DNA of 64,000 nt. It comes from Planomonospora parontospora. Lineage in GTDB: Bacteria; Actinomycetota; Actinomycetes; Streptosporangiales; Streptosporangiaceae. The position numbers were made by a program, and so were the translations under genes. Within the stretch, counting starts at the first letter, position 1. Every line of letters starts with the position of its first letter. Positions 1 to 7,547 of the stretch are shown piece by piece. Below the pieces are notes generated by a model, which was given only the letters and a program-made list of their open reading frames with translations, searched no databases and was not told the origin of the DNA. The stretch lies in assembly GCA_014647935.1 (NCBI GenBank), contig BMQD01000006.1, forward strand, positions 186,001-250,000. The letters run 5' to 3'.

Positions 1-488
1 GCGGCGTGCAGCCAGCGGACCGGGGCGCCCTCTCCGGCGTAGCGGAACGATTCGAGCTCCTCGTCCCACTGCTTGCCGAGCAACCGGTCCAGCTCCTCCT
101 CCAGGACCACCCGGCCCTGACGGGCCAGCAGCATGGCGGAGCGCAGCCGGTCCTCGGGCACGAGGATGTCGCCCGTGGCCCCGATCACCGCCGTGAAGGC
201 GCCGAGCGTCGGAGTGTAGGCGTGGCGGGACCCGTCGGAGCCCGGGGAGGCGTCCTCGGTGACCTCGAAGCGGATCCGCTGCCAGCCCATCAGCGAGGAG
301 GTGATGGCCGCGGCCGTCCCCACCCGCCCCTCCCACTCGGCCTGTGCGCGCACATGGCCCGGCGCGGCGGGCTGCGGCGTCCATGTCAGGTCTACGGGCA
401 CGCCAAGGACACCCGCGACCGCCCATTCGATATGAGGGCACAGCGCGGGCTGAGCCGAGTGGACGTAAAGCACGCCACGAGCAGACAC
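1..488 (-). CDS. DUF3145 family protein, 3' end cut by window edge
   Basis: Reading the minus strand from a GTG at 488 gives about 162 residues beginning VSARGVLYVHSAQPALCPH and continuing to RYAGEGAPVRWLHAA at the window edge. The pattern (VHSAxPALCPHxEWAVAGVLGV, a central LGWQ-like SLMGWQRIRFEV strand, DILVPEDRL, LLGKxWDxELExFRYAGEGAPVRWLH) is what I know as the actinobacterial DUF3145 family, which usually has about 165 residues, so only a few C-terminal residues are missing. A GGGAGGT ribosome site lies 7-8 bases upstream of the GTG and decides the start. The function of the family is unknown; it is nearly universal in actinobacteria. The family call is confident, and no biochemical role is claimed. 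Confidence 0.88.
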   Translation of the reverse strand, partial: MSARGVLYVHSAQPALCPHIEWAVAGVLGVPVDLTWTPQPAAPGHVRAQAEWEGRVGTAAAITSSLMGWQRIRFEVTEDASPGSDGSRHAYTPTLGAFTAVIGATGDILVPEDRLRSAMLLARQGRVVLEEELDRLLGKQWDEELESFRYAGEGAPVRWLHA

Positions 489-873
489 CGGACCTCCCGT
501 TTCGTACGAGGTGCGCCTTCCCCAACGGCCTCGTGCGCGGATGATCACAAGTGACTGTAGGAGAGACTACCGTCGGTCGCGACGTCGCACCAGAGGGGGG
601 TCATGCCGAGATGGTGCGTCGCGAGTGTCTCTCGTATCGCGGCGGGCGGGCCGTACCGTTTCGATCCGAGGAGTCCGTTCCGTTTCTTTACCGGGCTTTG
701 CGAATGCATTACCGTGACCACCGCCGAACTCGATCTGGTGTTCCCGTTCGGGAACGCCTCGGGAGACGGGCCCGACGGAAAGAAATCCCCGCTTCCGCTC
801 CCCGGCGATCCGTGTGGGGCATGGTCGGAGAAGAGGATTTCCACCGACGCGGTGACCGACACCGGAGGACCAG
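489..873. other. Intergenic region, divergent promoters
   Basis: This 385-base gap separates the DUF3145 gene (leftward) from the S8 protease gene (rightward). Its AT content is locally higher around 545-560 and 655-715, as expected for promoters. No convincing gene was found: the long open frames crossing it are shadows of the protease gene. A promoter for each divergent gene must lie here, but I cannot place the -35/-10 elements with certainty. Confidence 0.5.
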
Positions 874-1938
874 ATGGACGCCGACATCGTGCGGGTCGAA
901 CCCGTCCCGGGCTCGCCGGCCCTGATCAGGGCGGGTCAGCTGCTCACCGACGCGGCCGGGATGGAGGCCGTCTCCCGGTGGACCGCCGCGGCGGCGGAGG
1001 CCGACGGGGTCTTCCGGATACGGCTCTCGCCCGGCGTGGACGTCTGCGACCTGACGGCCATGGTCCGCGACCGGGGCCACCGGGCCTCCCCCAACCACAT
1101 CCTGATGGGCCAGCCCCTCTTCTTCGGCGGCCCGGCGTCCCGCCCCTTCCCGGCCGCCCCGGCGTCCGCGCCCCTCCCTCCCTCGCCTCCGGACGAGGAC
1201 CCCGTGACCGTGGCGGTGCTCGACACCTGCCTGACCGCGCACCCGTGGTGGGAGAAGAGCCCCTGGTTCCTGGAGCGGCGGCGCGAGCTCGGCGAGGCCC
1301 CCGACGCGGACGGCGACGGCGTGCTGGACGCCCAGGCGGGGCACGGCACCTTCGTCGCCGGGCTGGTCCTGCGATCGGCCCCCGGAGCCCGGCTCCACCC
1401 CCTCCAGGTGCTGGACGGACACGGCGTCGGCGACGAGGCGGGGCTGCTGCGGGCGCTGGCCCGGCTCCGCGCCGACCCGCCGCAGGTGCTCAACCTCTCC
1501 TTCGGCTGCCACACCTTCGACGACCGGCCCTCCCCGCTGGTGGAGGCGGCACTGGGCGGGCTGGCCGGCACGGCGGTGGTCGCCTGCGCCGGCAACACCG
1601 CCTCGGACCGCCCGTTCTGGCCCGCCGCGCTGCCGGAGGTGGTCGCCGTGGGCGCCCTGGACGCCGCGGAGGAGGATCGGGCTCCCTTCTCGGCCTACGG
1701 CCCGTGGGTGGACGCCTGCGCCCGGGGCGAGTGGCTGACCAGCACCTTCCTGGAGTACGGGGCCTTCCGCGGCTATGCGCGCTGGAGCGGCACCTCCTTC
1801 GCCGCCGCCGTGGTGGCCGGGGCCGTCGCCGCGGCCACCCGGGACGTGGCGCCGAAGGAGGCCGTGGCCCGCGTCCTCGACCCGCGCGGCACCCGGAAGA
1901 TCTCCGATCTGGGGACCGCCGTCCCCCTGCCAAGGTAA
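874..1938 (+). CDS. S8 family subtilisin-like serine protease, no signal peptide
   Basis: The protein has 354 residues and a complete subtilisin catalytic set: Asp117 in VAVLDTC, His157 in GHGTFVAG, oxyanion Asn241 in ACAGNTAS and Ser308 in SGTSFAA. The first 110 residues are an alpha/beta segment ending in a Pro/Ala-rich linker (about 87-107), which could be a propeptide or adaptor. There is no secretion signal or membrane segment, so it should act in the cytoplasm, unlike most S8 enzymes. The start has a GGAGG site five bases upstream of ATG. It is followed after 60 bases by an ECF-like sigma gene and two more coupled genes ending in a CHAT protein, so it probably works in the same pathway. 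Protease identity is certain; its substrate is unknown. Confidence 0.93.
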   Translation: MDADIVRVEPVPGSPALIRAGQLLTDAAGMEAVSRWTAAAAEADGVFRIRLSPGVDVCDLTAMVRDRGHRASPNHILMGQPLFFGGPASRPFPAAPASAPLPPSPPDEDPVTVAVLDTCLTAHPWWEKSPWFLERRRELGEAPDADGDGVLDAQAGHGTFVAGLVLRSAPGARLHPLQVLDGHGVGDEAGLLRALARLRADPPQVLNLSFGCHTFDDRPSPLVEAALGGLAGTAVVACAGNTASDRPFWPAALPEVVAVGALDAAEEDRAPFSAYGPWVDACARGEWLTSTFLEYGAFRGYARWSGTSFAAAVVAGAVAAATRDVAPKEAVARVLDPRGTRKISDLGTAVPLPR

Positions 1939-1961
1939 AGTCTCCACCCGAAGTGATCAGG

Positions 1962-1980
1962 CGGGCACTCCGGGTGCCCG
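1962..1980 (+). terminator. Small hairpin between protease and sigma genes
   Basis: A 7-bp perfect stem (1962-1968 with 1974-1980) and a 5-base loop lie between the protease stop codon and the ribosome site of the sigma gene. It has no U-tract. It could attenuate transcription or set different levels of protease and sigma factor inside one operon; this is inference. Confidence 0.35.
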
Positions 1981-1998
1981 GCGGGGACGGAGGCGCCG

Positions 1999-2556
1999 GT
2001 GGTCGACCAGCACACGATCGAGGCCGTGCTGGCGGGAGACCAGGACGCCTGGGACGTGGTGGTCAAGCACTTCGGCCCCCTGGTGTGGTCCGTGGTCCGC
2101 GCCCACGGGCTGAGCGCGGCGGACGCGTCCGACGTCGTGCAGGGGACGTGGCTGCGGCTCGTCGAGAGCCTGCCCGGCATCCGCGATCCGGAGCGGATCT
2201 CCTCGTGGCTGTGCACCACGGCCAGGCGTGAGGCCGCTCTCCTGCTGAGACGGACCCGGGGCGAGCAGCTGACCGCGGAACCGGTCGAGCCCGCCGATCC
2301 GGTCGGCGCCGGGCACTCCGCGGATCCGGTGCTGGCCGTGCTGACCGCCGACGAGGGCCGCCGGCTGTGGCGGGCCGTGGAGAGCATGGACGAGCCCTGC
2401 CGGTCGCTGTTCCGCCTCATGGCCGCGGCCCCCGACGCGGGCGTCCACCAGCTGGCCGGACGCCTGGGCATGCCCACCGGCAGCTACGGCCCGACCCGGC
2501 GCCGCTGTCTCGACCGGCTCCGCTCCCTGCTCGTCCCGCAGGAGGCGGCGTCATGA
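1999..2556 (+). CDS. ECF-like RNA polymerase sigma factor
   Basis: This 185-residue protein has the two sigma-70 helical domains of extracytoplasmic-function sigma factors. Region 2 spans about 5-80, with an acidic VLAGDQDAWDVVVKHF start, the SAADASDVVQGTWLRLVESL motif and the SSWLCTTARREAALLLRR DNA-binding part. A variable linker covers 85-115, and region 4 with a helix-turn-helix covers about 120-178 (LFRLMAAAPDAGVHQLAGRLGMPTGSYGPTRRRCLDRLR). The start is GTG with GGAGG seven bases upstream. Its stop overlaps the next start (ATGA at 2553-2556). No classical anti-sigma factor with a membrane helix or ZAS motif is adjacent, so it may be controlled by the unusual neighbours (159-residue protein, CHAT protein, S8 protease). 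Family certain, regulon unknown. Confidence 0.9.
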   Translation: MVDQHTIEAVLAGDQDAWDVVVKHFGPLVWSVVRAHGLSAADASDVVQGTWLRLVESLPGIRDPERISSWLCTTARREAALLLRRTRGEQLTAEPVEPADPVGAGHSADPVLAVLTADEGRRLWRAVESMDEPCRSLFRLMAAAPDAGVHQLAGRLGMPTGSYGPTRRRCLDRLRSLLVPQEAAS

Positions 2557-3032
2557 CGCGCGCTCCCTCCTCCTTCGGCTCCTCCTCCGACGACGAGTCC
2601 CTGATCGCCGCCCTCCGCCTGGCCTCGGGGCACGACCCCGTGCCCGACGAGGTCACGGCCACCGCCCGGGCGGCCTTCGGCCTGCGGCTCCCCGGCGCCG
2701 CCACGGCCCGGCCGCTGGCCGTGCCCGCGCCCTCCGGCATCCGCTCCACCGGACGGGCCCGCCTGCTCCGCTTCGGCGCGGACGGGCTCACCGTCGATCT
2801 GGACGTCGACTCCTCCGGGGGCCTGGTCGACCTGGCCGGGCGGGTCTGCCCTCCCCCAGGGGCGGGAGCGCGGGCGGAGGTCCGCACCCCCTGCCTGACC
2901 GAGTCGCGAGAGCTCTCCCCCACGGGGCAGTTCGCCGTCGTCGGCCTGCCTCCCGGCTGGTTCAGCGTGGTGTGCCACCGCCCGGGCCATCCACCCGTCG
3001 CCACCAGCTGGACCCGGATCCGGCCTGAATGA
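2553..3032 (+). CDS. Unassigned 159-residue protein of the sigma-CHAT operon
   Basis: This gene is coupled on both sides by ATGA overlaps (2553-2556 with the sigma gene, 3029-3032 with the CHAT gene), so the three are almost certainly made together. The N-terminal 45 residues look helical (DDESLIAALRLASGHDPVPDEVTATARAAFGL). After a Pro/Ala linker comes a beta-rich segment from about 65 (RARLLRFGADGLTVDLDVD, DLAGRVCPPP, VVGLPPGWFSVVCHRPG), resembling a small transthyretin/carboxypeptidase-regulatory-like beta sandwich. There is no signal peptide and no membrane helix. I do not recognise a named family. From its position it could be an unconventional anti-sigma factor, a substrate of the CHAT or S8 protease, or an adaptor. 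Existence as a gene is well supported; function is not. Confidence 0.8.
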   Translation: MTRAPSSFGSSSDDESLIAALRLASGHDPVPDEVTATARAAFGLRLPGAATARPLAVPAPSGIRSTGRARLLRFGADGLTVDLDVDSSGGLVDLAGRVCPPPGAGARAEVRTPCLTESRELSPTGQFAVVGLPPGWFSVVCHRPGHPPVATSWTRIRPE

Positions 3033-5683
3033 CCGCCGTTCCCCTCGGCCCGCCCGCCGTGCCGGACACCGCCATGGACACCGCCACCGATGCCGTCGCT
3101 GCGGCCGAGCGGGCGGTCCGCCTCTCCGGCAGCGATCCCGGCCGGGCCCGCGCACTGGCCCGCGCCGTCCTGGACGCCGGGGCCCGGGAGGAGGCCGCCG
3201 CGGTCGCGCACCGCGCGCTGGCGCTGGCCGCGCGCGAGCTGGGCGACCTGCACCTGGCCGAGGAGCACCTGCGCCGCGCCGAGCGGATCGCGCTCTCCGC
3301 CGGTCTGCCCCACCGCGCCGCGCAGGCCCGGCTCTCCCTCGTCCACGTCAGGACCGAGCTCGGCCATCCGGCCGAGGCCCTGACGATCGCGACGGCCGCC
3401 GAGCCGTACCTCACCCCGGTCGAGGCGGGCAGGCTCGGCGTGAACCGCGCCTCGGCCCTGGTCCGGCTGGGCCGCTACGACGAGGCGGTCCGCCACTGCG
3501 ACCGCGCCGAGGGCGTGCTCGGCGAGGACCCCGCCTTCCTGGCCGGGGCGACGCTGAACCGGGGGCTCGCCCGCGTGTACCTCGGGGAGTTCGCGGCGGC
3601 CGAAGCCGATCTGACGCGGAGCGCCGGGCTGGCCGGGGCAGCCGGGCTGCACCACGTGCTCGCGCTGGCGGAGGGCAACCTGCCGTTCCTCGCCGCCCGG
3701 CGCGGTGACCTGCCCGCGGCGTTCACCGCCTACCGGCGGGCGGAGCGGATCCTGTCCGACTATCCGGAACGGCTGGCCACCGTCCGCTGCGACCTGGCCG
3801 AGGCCCTGGTCTCGGCCCAGCTGCCCGGTGAGGCGCGGGTGCTGCTGGACCAGGCGGTGCCGGAACTGGAGGCGGCGGGCGCGGAGACGGCCCTCGCAGA
3901 GGCGCGCCTGATGCTCGCCCGGGTCGAGCTGGCCACCGGCGACCCGCGCCGCGCCCTGCGGAGCGCCGAGGCGGCCCGGGCCGGGCTGATCCGCCAGGAA
4001 CGCGCGCTCCTGGTCCCGCTCACCACCGAGATCGCGCTCCGCGCCCGGCTGGAACTCGGTGAGGCCGCCGACCCCGTCGCGGGAGACCGGCTGGTCGCCG
4101 AGATGCTGGCGTGCGCGGCCGGGCTCGACGGGGCGGGCCACCCGTCGGCGCCGTTGCGGCTCGCCACCGCCGAACTCGCGCTCCGGCTGGGCGACGAACG
4201 GACCGCCGAGGGACTGCTCGGCCTCCTGGCCTCCTCCGGCCGCGGCCCCGCCGCCCACCACGCGACCGCGCTGCGCCGGGCCGCGGCGGGCGACCGGCGG
4301 GGAGCGCTCGCCGCGGCCCGGGCGGGGCTGATGGCCGGCGGAGCGGACGCGGTCCGGTCGCGGGACCCCCTGGAGCGGGTCCGCGCCGCCCGCCGGGGTG
4401 AGCCGCTGGCGGCGCTGGGCCTGGCCCTCGGCCTCCGGACCGGCCGGGCCCGGACGGTGCTGGCCTGGGCGGAGCGGTGGCGGGCGGCCACCGGCGGTGC
4501 CGTCGGCCTCGAGGGCTTCACAGGCACCGCAGGCGCCTCCGAGGACCGGGGCCCGGTGCGCACGGGGATCGCGGACTGCGGGGACCCGGCCGGCGCGAGG
4601 AGCGTGCGGTACGGGGACCAGTCACCCGCAGGTGCCACCCGGGGCGTTCGGAGGGCCTCGGAAACGGGTCACGGTGCCGTGCCCGGTCCGGAGGAGCTGC
4701 GTGCGGCGCTGGGCGAGGCCGCGCTGGTCGAGTTCGTCCGCCACGGCGACGAGCTGGCCGTCGTCGCGGTCACACCCGACAGGGTCCTGCTGCGCCGCCT
4801 GGGCTCCCTCGCGGCCGCCGCCGAGGCCACCGTCCGGCTCCGGTACGGCCTGCGCCGCAGGCACCTGCTCGACGGGGACGCGCCCGGCCTGACCGCGGAG
4901 GCTGCGGCGGTGGAGCGGCTGCTCCTCGGCCCGCTGCTCCCCCGCCTGGGCGACCGGCCGCTGGTGATCGTACCCGCCGGGCCGCTGCACACCCTGCCCT
5001 GGCCGGTGCTCCCGTCGAACGCGGACCGGCCGGTGACCGTCGCACCGAGCGCCTCGGCCTGGCTGGCCGCGTGGCGTGCCGTACCCCCGGGGGGAGGCAC
5101 GGGCGGAGGGACCGCGGCGGTGGCCGGCCCCGGTCTGCGCTGCGCCGAGGCGGAGGTCCGCATGGTGGCCGCCCGCCGTCCGGGGACGGAGCTGGTCCCC
5201 GCGGCCCGGCGCACGGTCCTGGCGGCGCTGGAGCGGGCCGGCGTGGCGCACCTGGCGGCCCACGGGACGTTCAGCGCGCGCAGCCCGCTGCTGTCCGGCA
5301 TCGACCTCGACGACGGCCGCCTCATGGCCTACGACCTGCTCCGGATCCGCACGCCGCCGGAACTGGTGGTGCTGTCGGCGTGCGACGCGGGGATGGCGCA
5401 CGCCCCCGCCGACGGGACGCCGCTGGGGCTGGCGGGAGCGTTCCTGTCGTCGGGCACGCGGTGCGTGGTGGCGGGCCTGGTCCCGGTGCGCGACGACGAG
5501 ACCCTGGCGCTGATGACGGTCTTCCACGGCCTGCTGGCCGCCGGACGCCCGCCCGCGGCGGCGCTGGCCGCGGCGGCCGGGCGGACGGGGACGGCCGGAT
5601 TCGCCTGCTTCGGGTACGGGGATCAGCCGGTGGCGACCGGCCGGGAGGGGTCGGCCACCCAGTTGGACCAGGACCCGACGTAG
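3029..5683 (+). CDS. TPR-CHAT domain protein (caspase-like protease)
   Basis: This 884-residue protein has an N-terminal helical-repeat array (about 10-470) rich in Ala/Arg/Leu TPR-like units, a low-complexity linker (about 490-550) and a C-terminal CHAT domain (about 560-865). CHAT is a clan CD (caspase/separase-like) cysteine peptidase fold. The expected dyad is visible: His745 in LAAHGTF and Cys785 in LSACDAG, followed by GLAGAFLSSGTRCVVAGLVPV, typical of the family. In characterised TPR-CHAT proteins the repeats sense a partner that switches the protease on. Translation is coupled to the preceding gene by ATGA. The last 20 codons run antisense into the sulfurtransferase gene on the other strand. 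Cytoplasmic location is inferred, since no signal or membrane segment is present. Confidence 0.92.
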   Translation: MTAVPLGPPAVPDTAMDTATDAVAAAERAVRLSGSDPGRARALARAVLDAGAREEAAAVAHRALALAARELGDLHLAEEHLRRAERIALSAGLPHRAAQARLSLVHVRTELGHPAEALTIATAAEPYLTPVEAGRLGVNRASALVRLGRYDEAVRHCDRAEGVLGEDPAFLAGATLNRGLARVYLGEFAAAEADLTRSAGLAGAAGLHHVLALAEGNLPFLAARRGDLPAAFTAYRRAERILSDYPERLATVRCDLAEALVSAQLPGEARVLLDQAVPELEAAGAETALAEARLMLARVELATGDPRRALRSAEAARAGLIRQERALLVPLTTEIALRARLELGEAADPVAGDRLVAEMLACAAGLDGAGHPSAPLRLATAELALRLGDERTAEGLLGLLASSGRGPAAHHATALRRAAAGDRRGALAAARAGLMAGGADAVRSRDPLERVRAARRGEPLAALGLALGLRTGRARTVLAWAERWRAATGGAVGLEGFTGTAGASEDRGPVRTGIADCGDPAGARSVRYGDQSPAGATRGVRRASETGHGAVPGPEELRAALGEAALVEFVRHGDELAVVAVTPDRVLLRRLGSLAAAAEATVRLRYGLRRRHLLDGDAPGLTAEAAAVERLLLGPLLPRLGDRPLVIVPAGPLHTLPWPVLPSNADRPVTVAPSASAWLAAWRAVPPGGGTGGGTAAVAGPGLRCAEAEVRMVAARRPGTELVPAARRTVLAALERAGVAHLAAHGTFSARSPLLSGIDLDDGRLMAYDLLRIRTPPELVVLSACDAGMAHAPADGTPLGLAGAFLSSGTRCVVAGLVPVRDDETLALMTVFHGLLAAGRPPAAALAAAAGRTGTAGFACFGYGDQPVATGREGSATQLDQDPT

Positions 5684-6435
5684 AGGGAGGCCGGGATGCC
5701 CGCGACCTCCAGCGCCAGGACCTGGTGGGCGGCCGTCACGCCGGAACCGCAGTAGGTCCCCACCGCGATGCCGGGCACCGCCCCGAGGGTGTTGAACCTC
5801 TCCCGCAGGAAATGCGGCCGGTGGAAGCGCCCGGACGGGTCGAGGTTCTCCGTCGTGGGGGCGCTGACCGCCCCGGGGACGTGCCCGGCGACCGGATCGA
5901 CCGGCTCGACCTCCCCCCGGTAGCGCTCGGCGGCGCGGGCGTCCAGCAGGATCCCGTCGGCGGCCAGCTCCGCGGCCGCGGCGGCGTCGAGCACGGGCAT
6001 GCCCCCCGGGCGGGCGGTGAAGTCACCGGGCGGCGGCTCGGGCGCCTCGACCGAGACGGGACGCCCCTCGGAGGTCCAGGCGCGCAGGCCCCCGTCGAGG
6101 ACCCGGACGTCGGGATGGCCGAAGTAGCGCAACGTCCACCAGGCCCGGGCGGCGGCCGTGGAGCCGGCGTCGTCGTAGACCACGACGGGCCGGGAGCCGG
6201 AGACGCCGAGGCGGCGCATCGCGTCCTGGAAGCGGCCGGCCTCCGGCAGGGGGTGGCGTCCCTCCGGGCCCGGGGGCGCGGCGAGGTCGGCCTCCAGGTC
6301 GCAGAAGACCGCGCCGGGGACGTGCCCCTGCCGGTAGGACTCGATCCCGGGCGGGCCGCCGAGCGCCCAGCGCACGTCGAGGACGGACGCCGCGGTCAGC
6401 GCGGCCAGGTCTCCGGGAGTGATCAGCGGGCTCAC
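5623..6435 (-). CDS. sseA: Sulfurtransferase of the 3-mercaptopyruvate (SseA) type
   Basis: The protein has 270 residues and two rhodanese domains: an inactive N-terminal one (about 8-125, SVLDVRWALGGPPGIESYRQGHVPGA) and a catalytic C-terminal one (about 145-265). The active-site loop is CGSGVTAAH with nucleophile Cys229. The CGSGVTA form is typical of 3-mercaptopyruvate sulfurtransferases rather than thiosulfate rhodaneses (CRKGVT). It would move sulfur from 3-mercaptopyruvate to a thiophilic acceptor in the cytoplasm. GTG start; the GTGA overlap (6432-6435) with the upstream phosphodiesterase gene implies coupled translation. Its 3' end overlaps the convergent CHAT gene by 61 bases. Family confident; substrate preference is inferred from the loop. 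Confidence 0.9.
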   Translation of the reverse strand: MSPLITPGDLAALTAASVLDVRWALGGPPGIESYRQGHVPGAVFCDLEADLAAPPGPEGRHPLPEAGRFQDAMRRLGVSGSRPVVVYDDAGSTAAARAWWTLRYFGHPDVRVLDGGLRAWTSEGRPVSVEAPEPPPGDFTARPGGMPVLDAAAAAELAADGILLDARAAERYRGEVEPVDPVAGHVPGAVSAPTTENLDPSGRFHRPHFLRERFNTLGAVPGIAVGTYCGSGVTAAHQVLALEVAGIPASLYVGSWSNWVADPSRPVATG

Positions 6436-7547
6436 CGGGTGCTCACCTCCAGGAGCGGGACGTACTGTTCGGCGGGGGTCAGGGAGCCGTGGTAGCCGGT
6501 GAACGACGACTCCAGCGGCTCGGCGGCCGAGGCGACGACGACGGTCCCGGCCCGCGGCACGGCGACCACGTCGCCGATCCTGGGCAGCCACTCCGGGCGG
6601 ACGCGGGGACCGAACCAGCCGGACTCGACCGCCTCCTCCCGCGAGGCCACCCAGGCCGCCTCCCCCAGGACACCCCGCCAGGACTCCAGCACGGCTCCGG
6701 CCGCCCCCGGCGCGGCGTAGACGTGGCGGGCCCTGGCCTCGCCGCCCAGCAGGGCGACGCCCTCGCGCAGGGCGGGGACGGCGTCGGCGTCGATCCGGTC
6801 GGTGGCGTTGACCATGCCGTGGTCGGCGGTGACGTACATCGCCGACCCGGGCGGGAGGGTCTCGGCCAGGCGCTCGGCCATCCGGTCGACCCGGGCGAGC
6901 TGGTCGAGCCACTCGGGGGAGCCCCAGCCGCGCATGTGGCCGGCGGCGTCGAGGTCGCCGTAGTAGACGGTGACGTGCGCGCGGGGCTCGGCCAGGGCCC
7001 GGCGGACCCCCTCGACCCGGTCGTCGACCGCGTCGGCGCCCACGAAGCGGACGCCCCGGTAGACGGCCTGGTTGAAGCCGGTGCCCTCGAACTGGGCCGG
7101 GGCCACGTAACTGGTGCTGATCCCGGCCGCCGCGGCGCGCTCGAAGACGGTCGCGGTGGGCTGCCACTCCTCGGGCGCGATCAGCGGCCCGAACGCGGTC
7201 CAGCGCAGGCAGTTGAACAGGTAGCCCGCCCCGGGGACGGCCAGCTGGTAGCCCAGCATGCCGTGCTCGCCCGGCGGCAGGCCGGTGCCGAGCGTGCCCA
7301 GGCTGGTCGCCGTGGTGGCGGGGAAGCCCGCGGTCAGCGTCCGGCCCGCCCGCGACGACAGGAAGGGGGCCGCCTCGGGATGGGCCCGCAGCAGCTCCGC
7401 GCCCAGGCCGTCGACGAGGAAGAGCAGCACCCGGTCGGCGGGGGCGAGCCCCAGCGGGTTGGCGCCGTCCATCCCCAGCACGGCCAGGAGCGAGGAGGAC
7501 AGGTCTGCCAGCGACGCCTCGCCGTACGCCGGGACGAGGGGGCTCAC
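6432..7547 (-). CDS. Alkaline-phosphatase superfamily phosphodiesterase/pyrophosphatase
   Basis: This 371-residue protein is of the type I phosphodiesterase/nucleotide pyrophosphatase family. The metal ligands and nucleophile of the fold are in order: Asp in LFLVDGLG, nucleophile Thr in GFPATTATSLGTLGTGLPPGEHG, Asp and His in YYGDLDAAGH, Asp-His in VTADHGM, and a last His in FTGYHGSL. No signal peptide or membrane anchor is visible, so it should be cytoplasmic, unlike the eukaryotic ecto-enzymes. The start is GTG overlapping the preceding stop (GTGA, 7544-7547), and its own stop overlaps the sulfurtransferase start in the same way. The three genes form a tightly coupled set, widespread in actinobacteria. 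The phosphodiester substrate is unknown. Confidence 0.88.
   Translation of the reverse strand: MSPLVPAYGEASLADLSSSLLAVLGMDGANPLGLAPADRVLLFLVDGLGAELLRAHPEAAPFLSSRAGRTLTAGFPATTATSLGTLGTGLPPGEHGMLGYQLAVPGAGYLFNCLRWTAFGPLIAPEEWQPTATVFERAAAAGISTSYVAPAQFEGTGFNQAVYRGVRFVGADAVDDRVEGVRRALAEPRAHVTVYYGDLDAAGHMRGWGSPEWLDQLARVDRMAERLAETLPPGSAMYVTADHGMVNATDRIDADAVPALREGVALLGGEARARHVYAAPGAAGAVLESWRGVLGEAAWVASREEAVESGWFGPRVRPEWLPRIGDVVAVPRAGTVVVASAAEPLESSFTGYHGSLTPAEQYVPLLEVSTR

Noticed and set aside
713..873. Possible small gene from GTG near 718 (TTAELDLVFPFGN start)
   Set aside because: It has no own stop before entering the protease gene out of frame and no ribosome site.
603..2231. Long plus-strand open frame of 542 codons before and across the S8 protease gene
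   Set aside because: Its sequence is Arg/Gly/Pro-rich low complexity without family features; it is the +1 shadow of the protease gene, which has intact catalytic motifs and a ribosome site.
2417..4261. Minus-strand open frame of 614 codons opposite the CHAT gene
   Set aside because: Gln/Gly/Arg-rich shadow of a recognised gene with no motif of its own.
4477..6495. Plus-strand open frame of 672 codons over the CHAT gene end and the sulfurtransferase
   Set aside because: It is antisense or out of frame to two well-identified genes and has Arg/Gly-rich nonsense composition.
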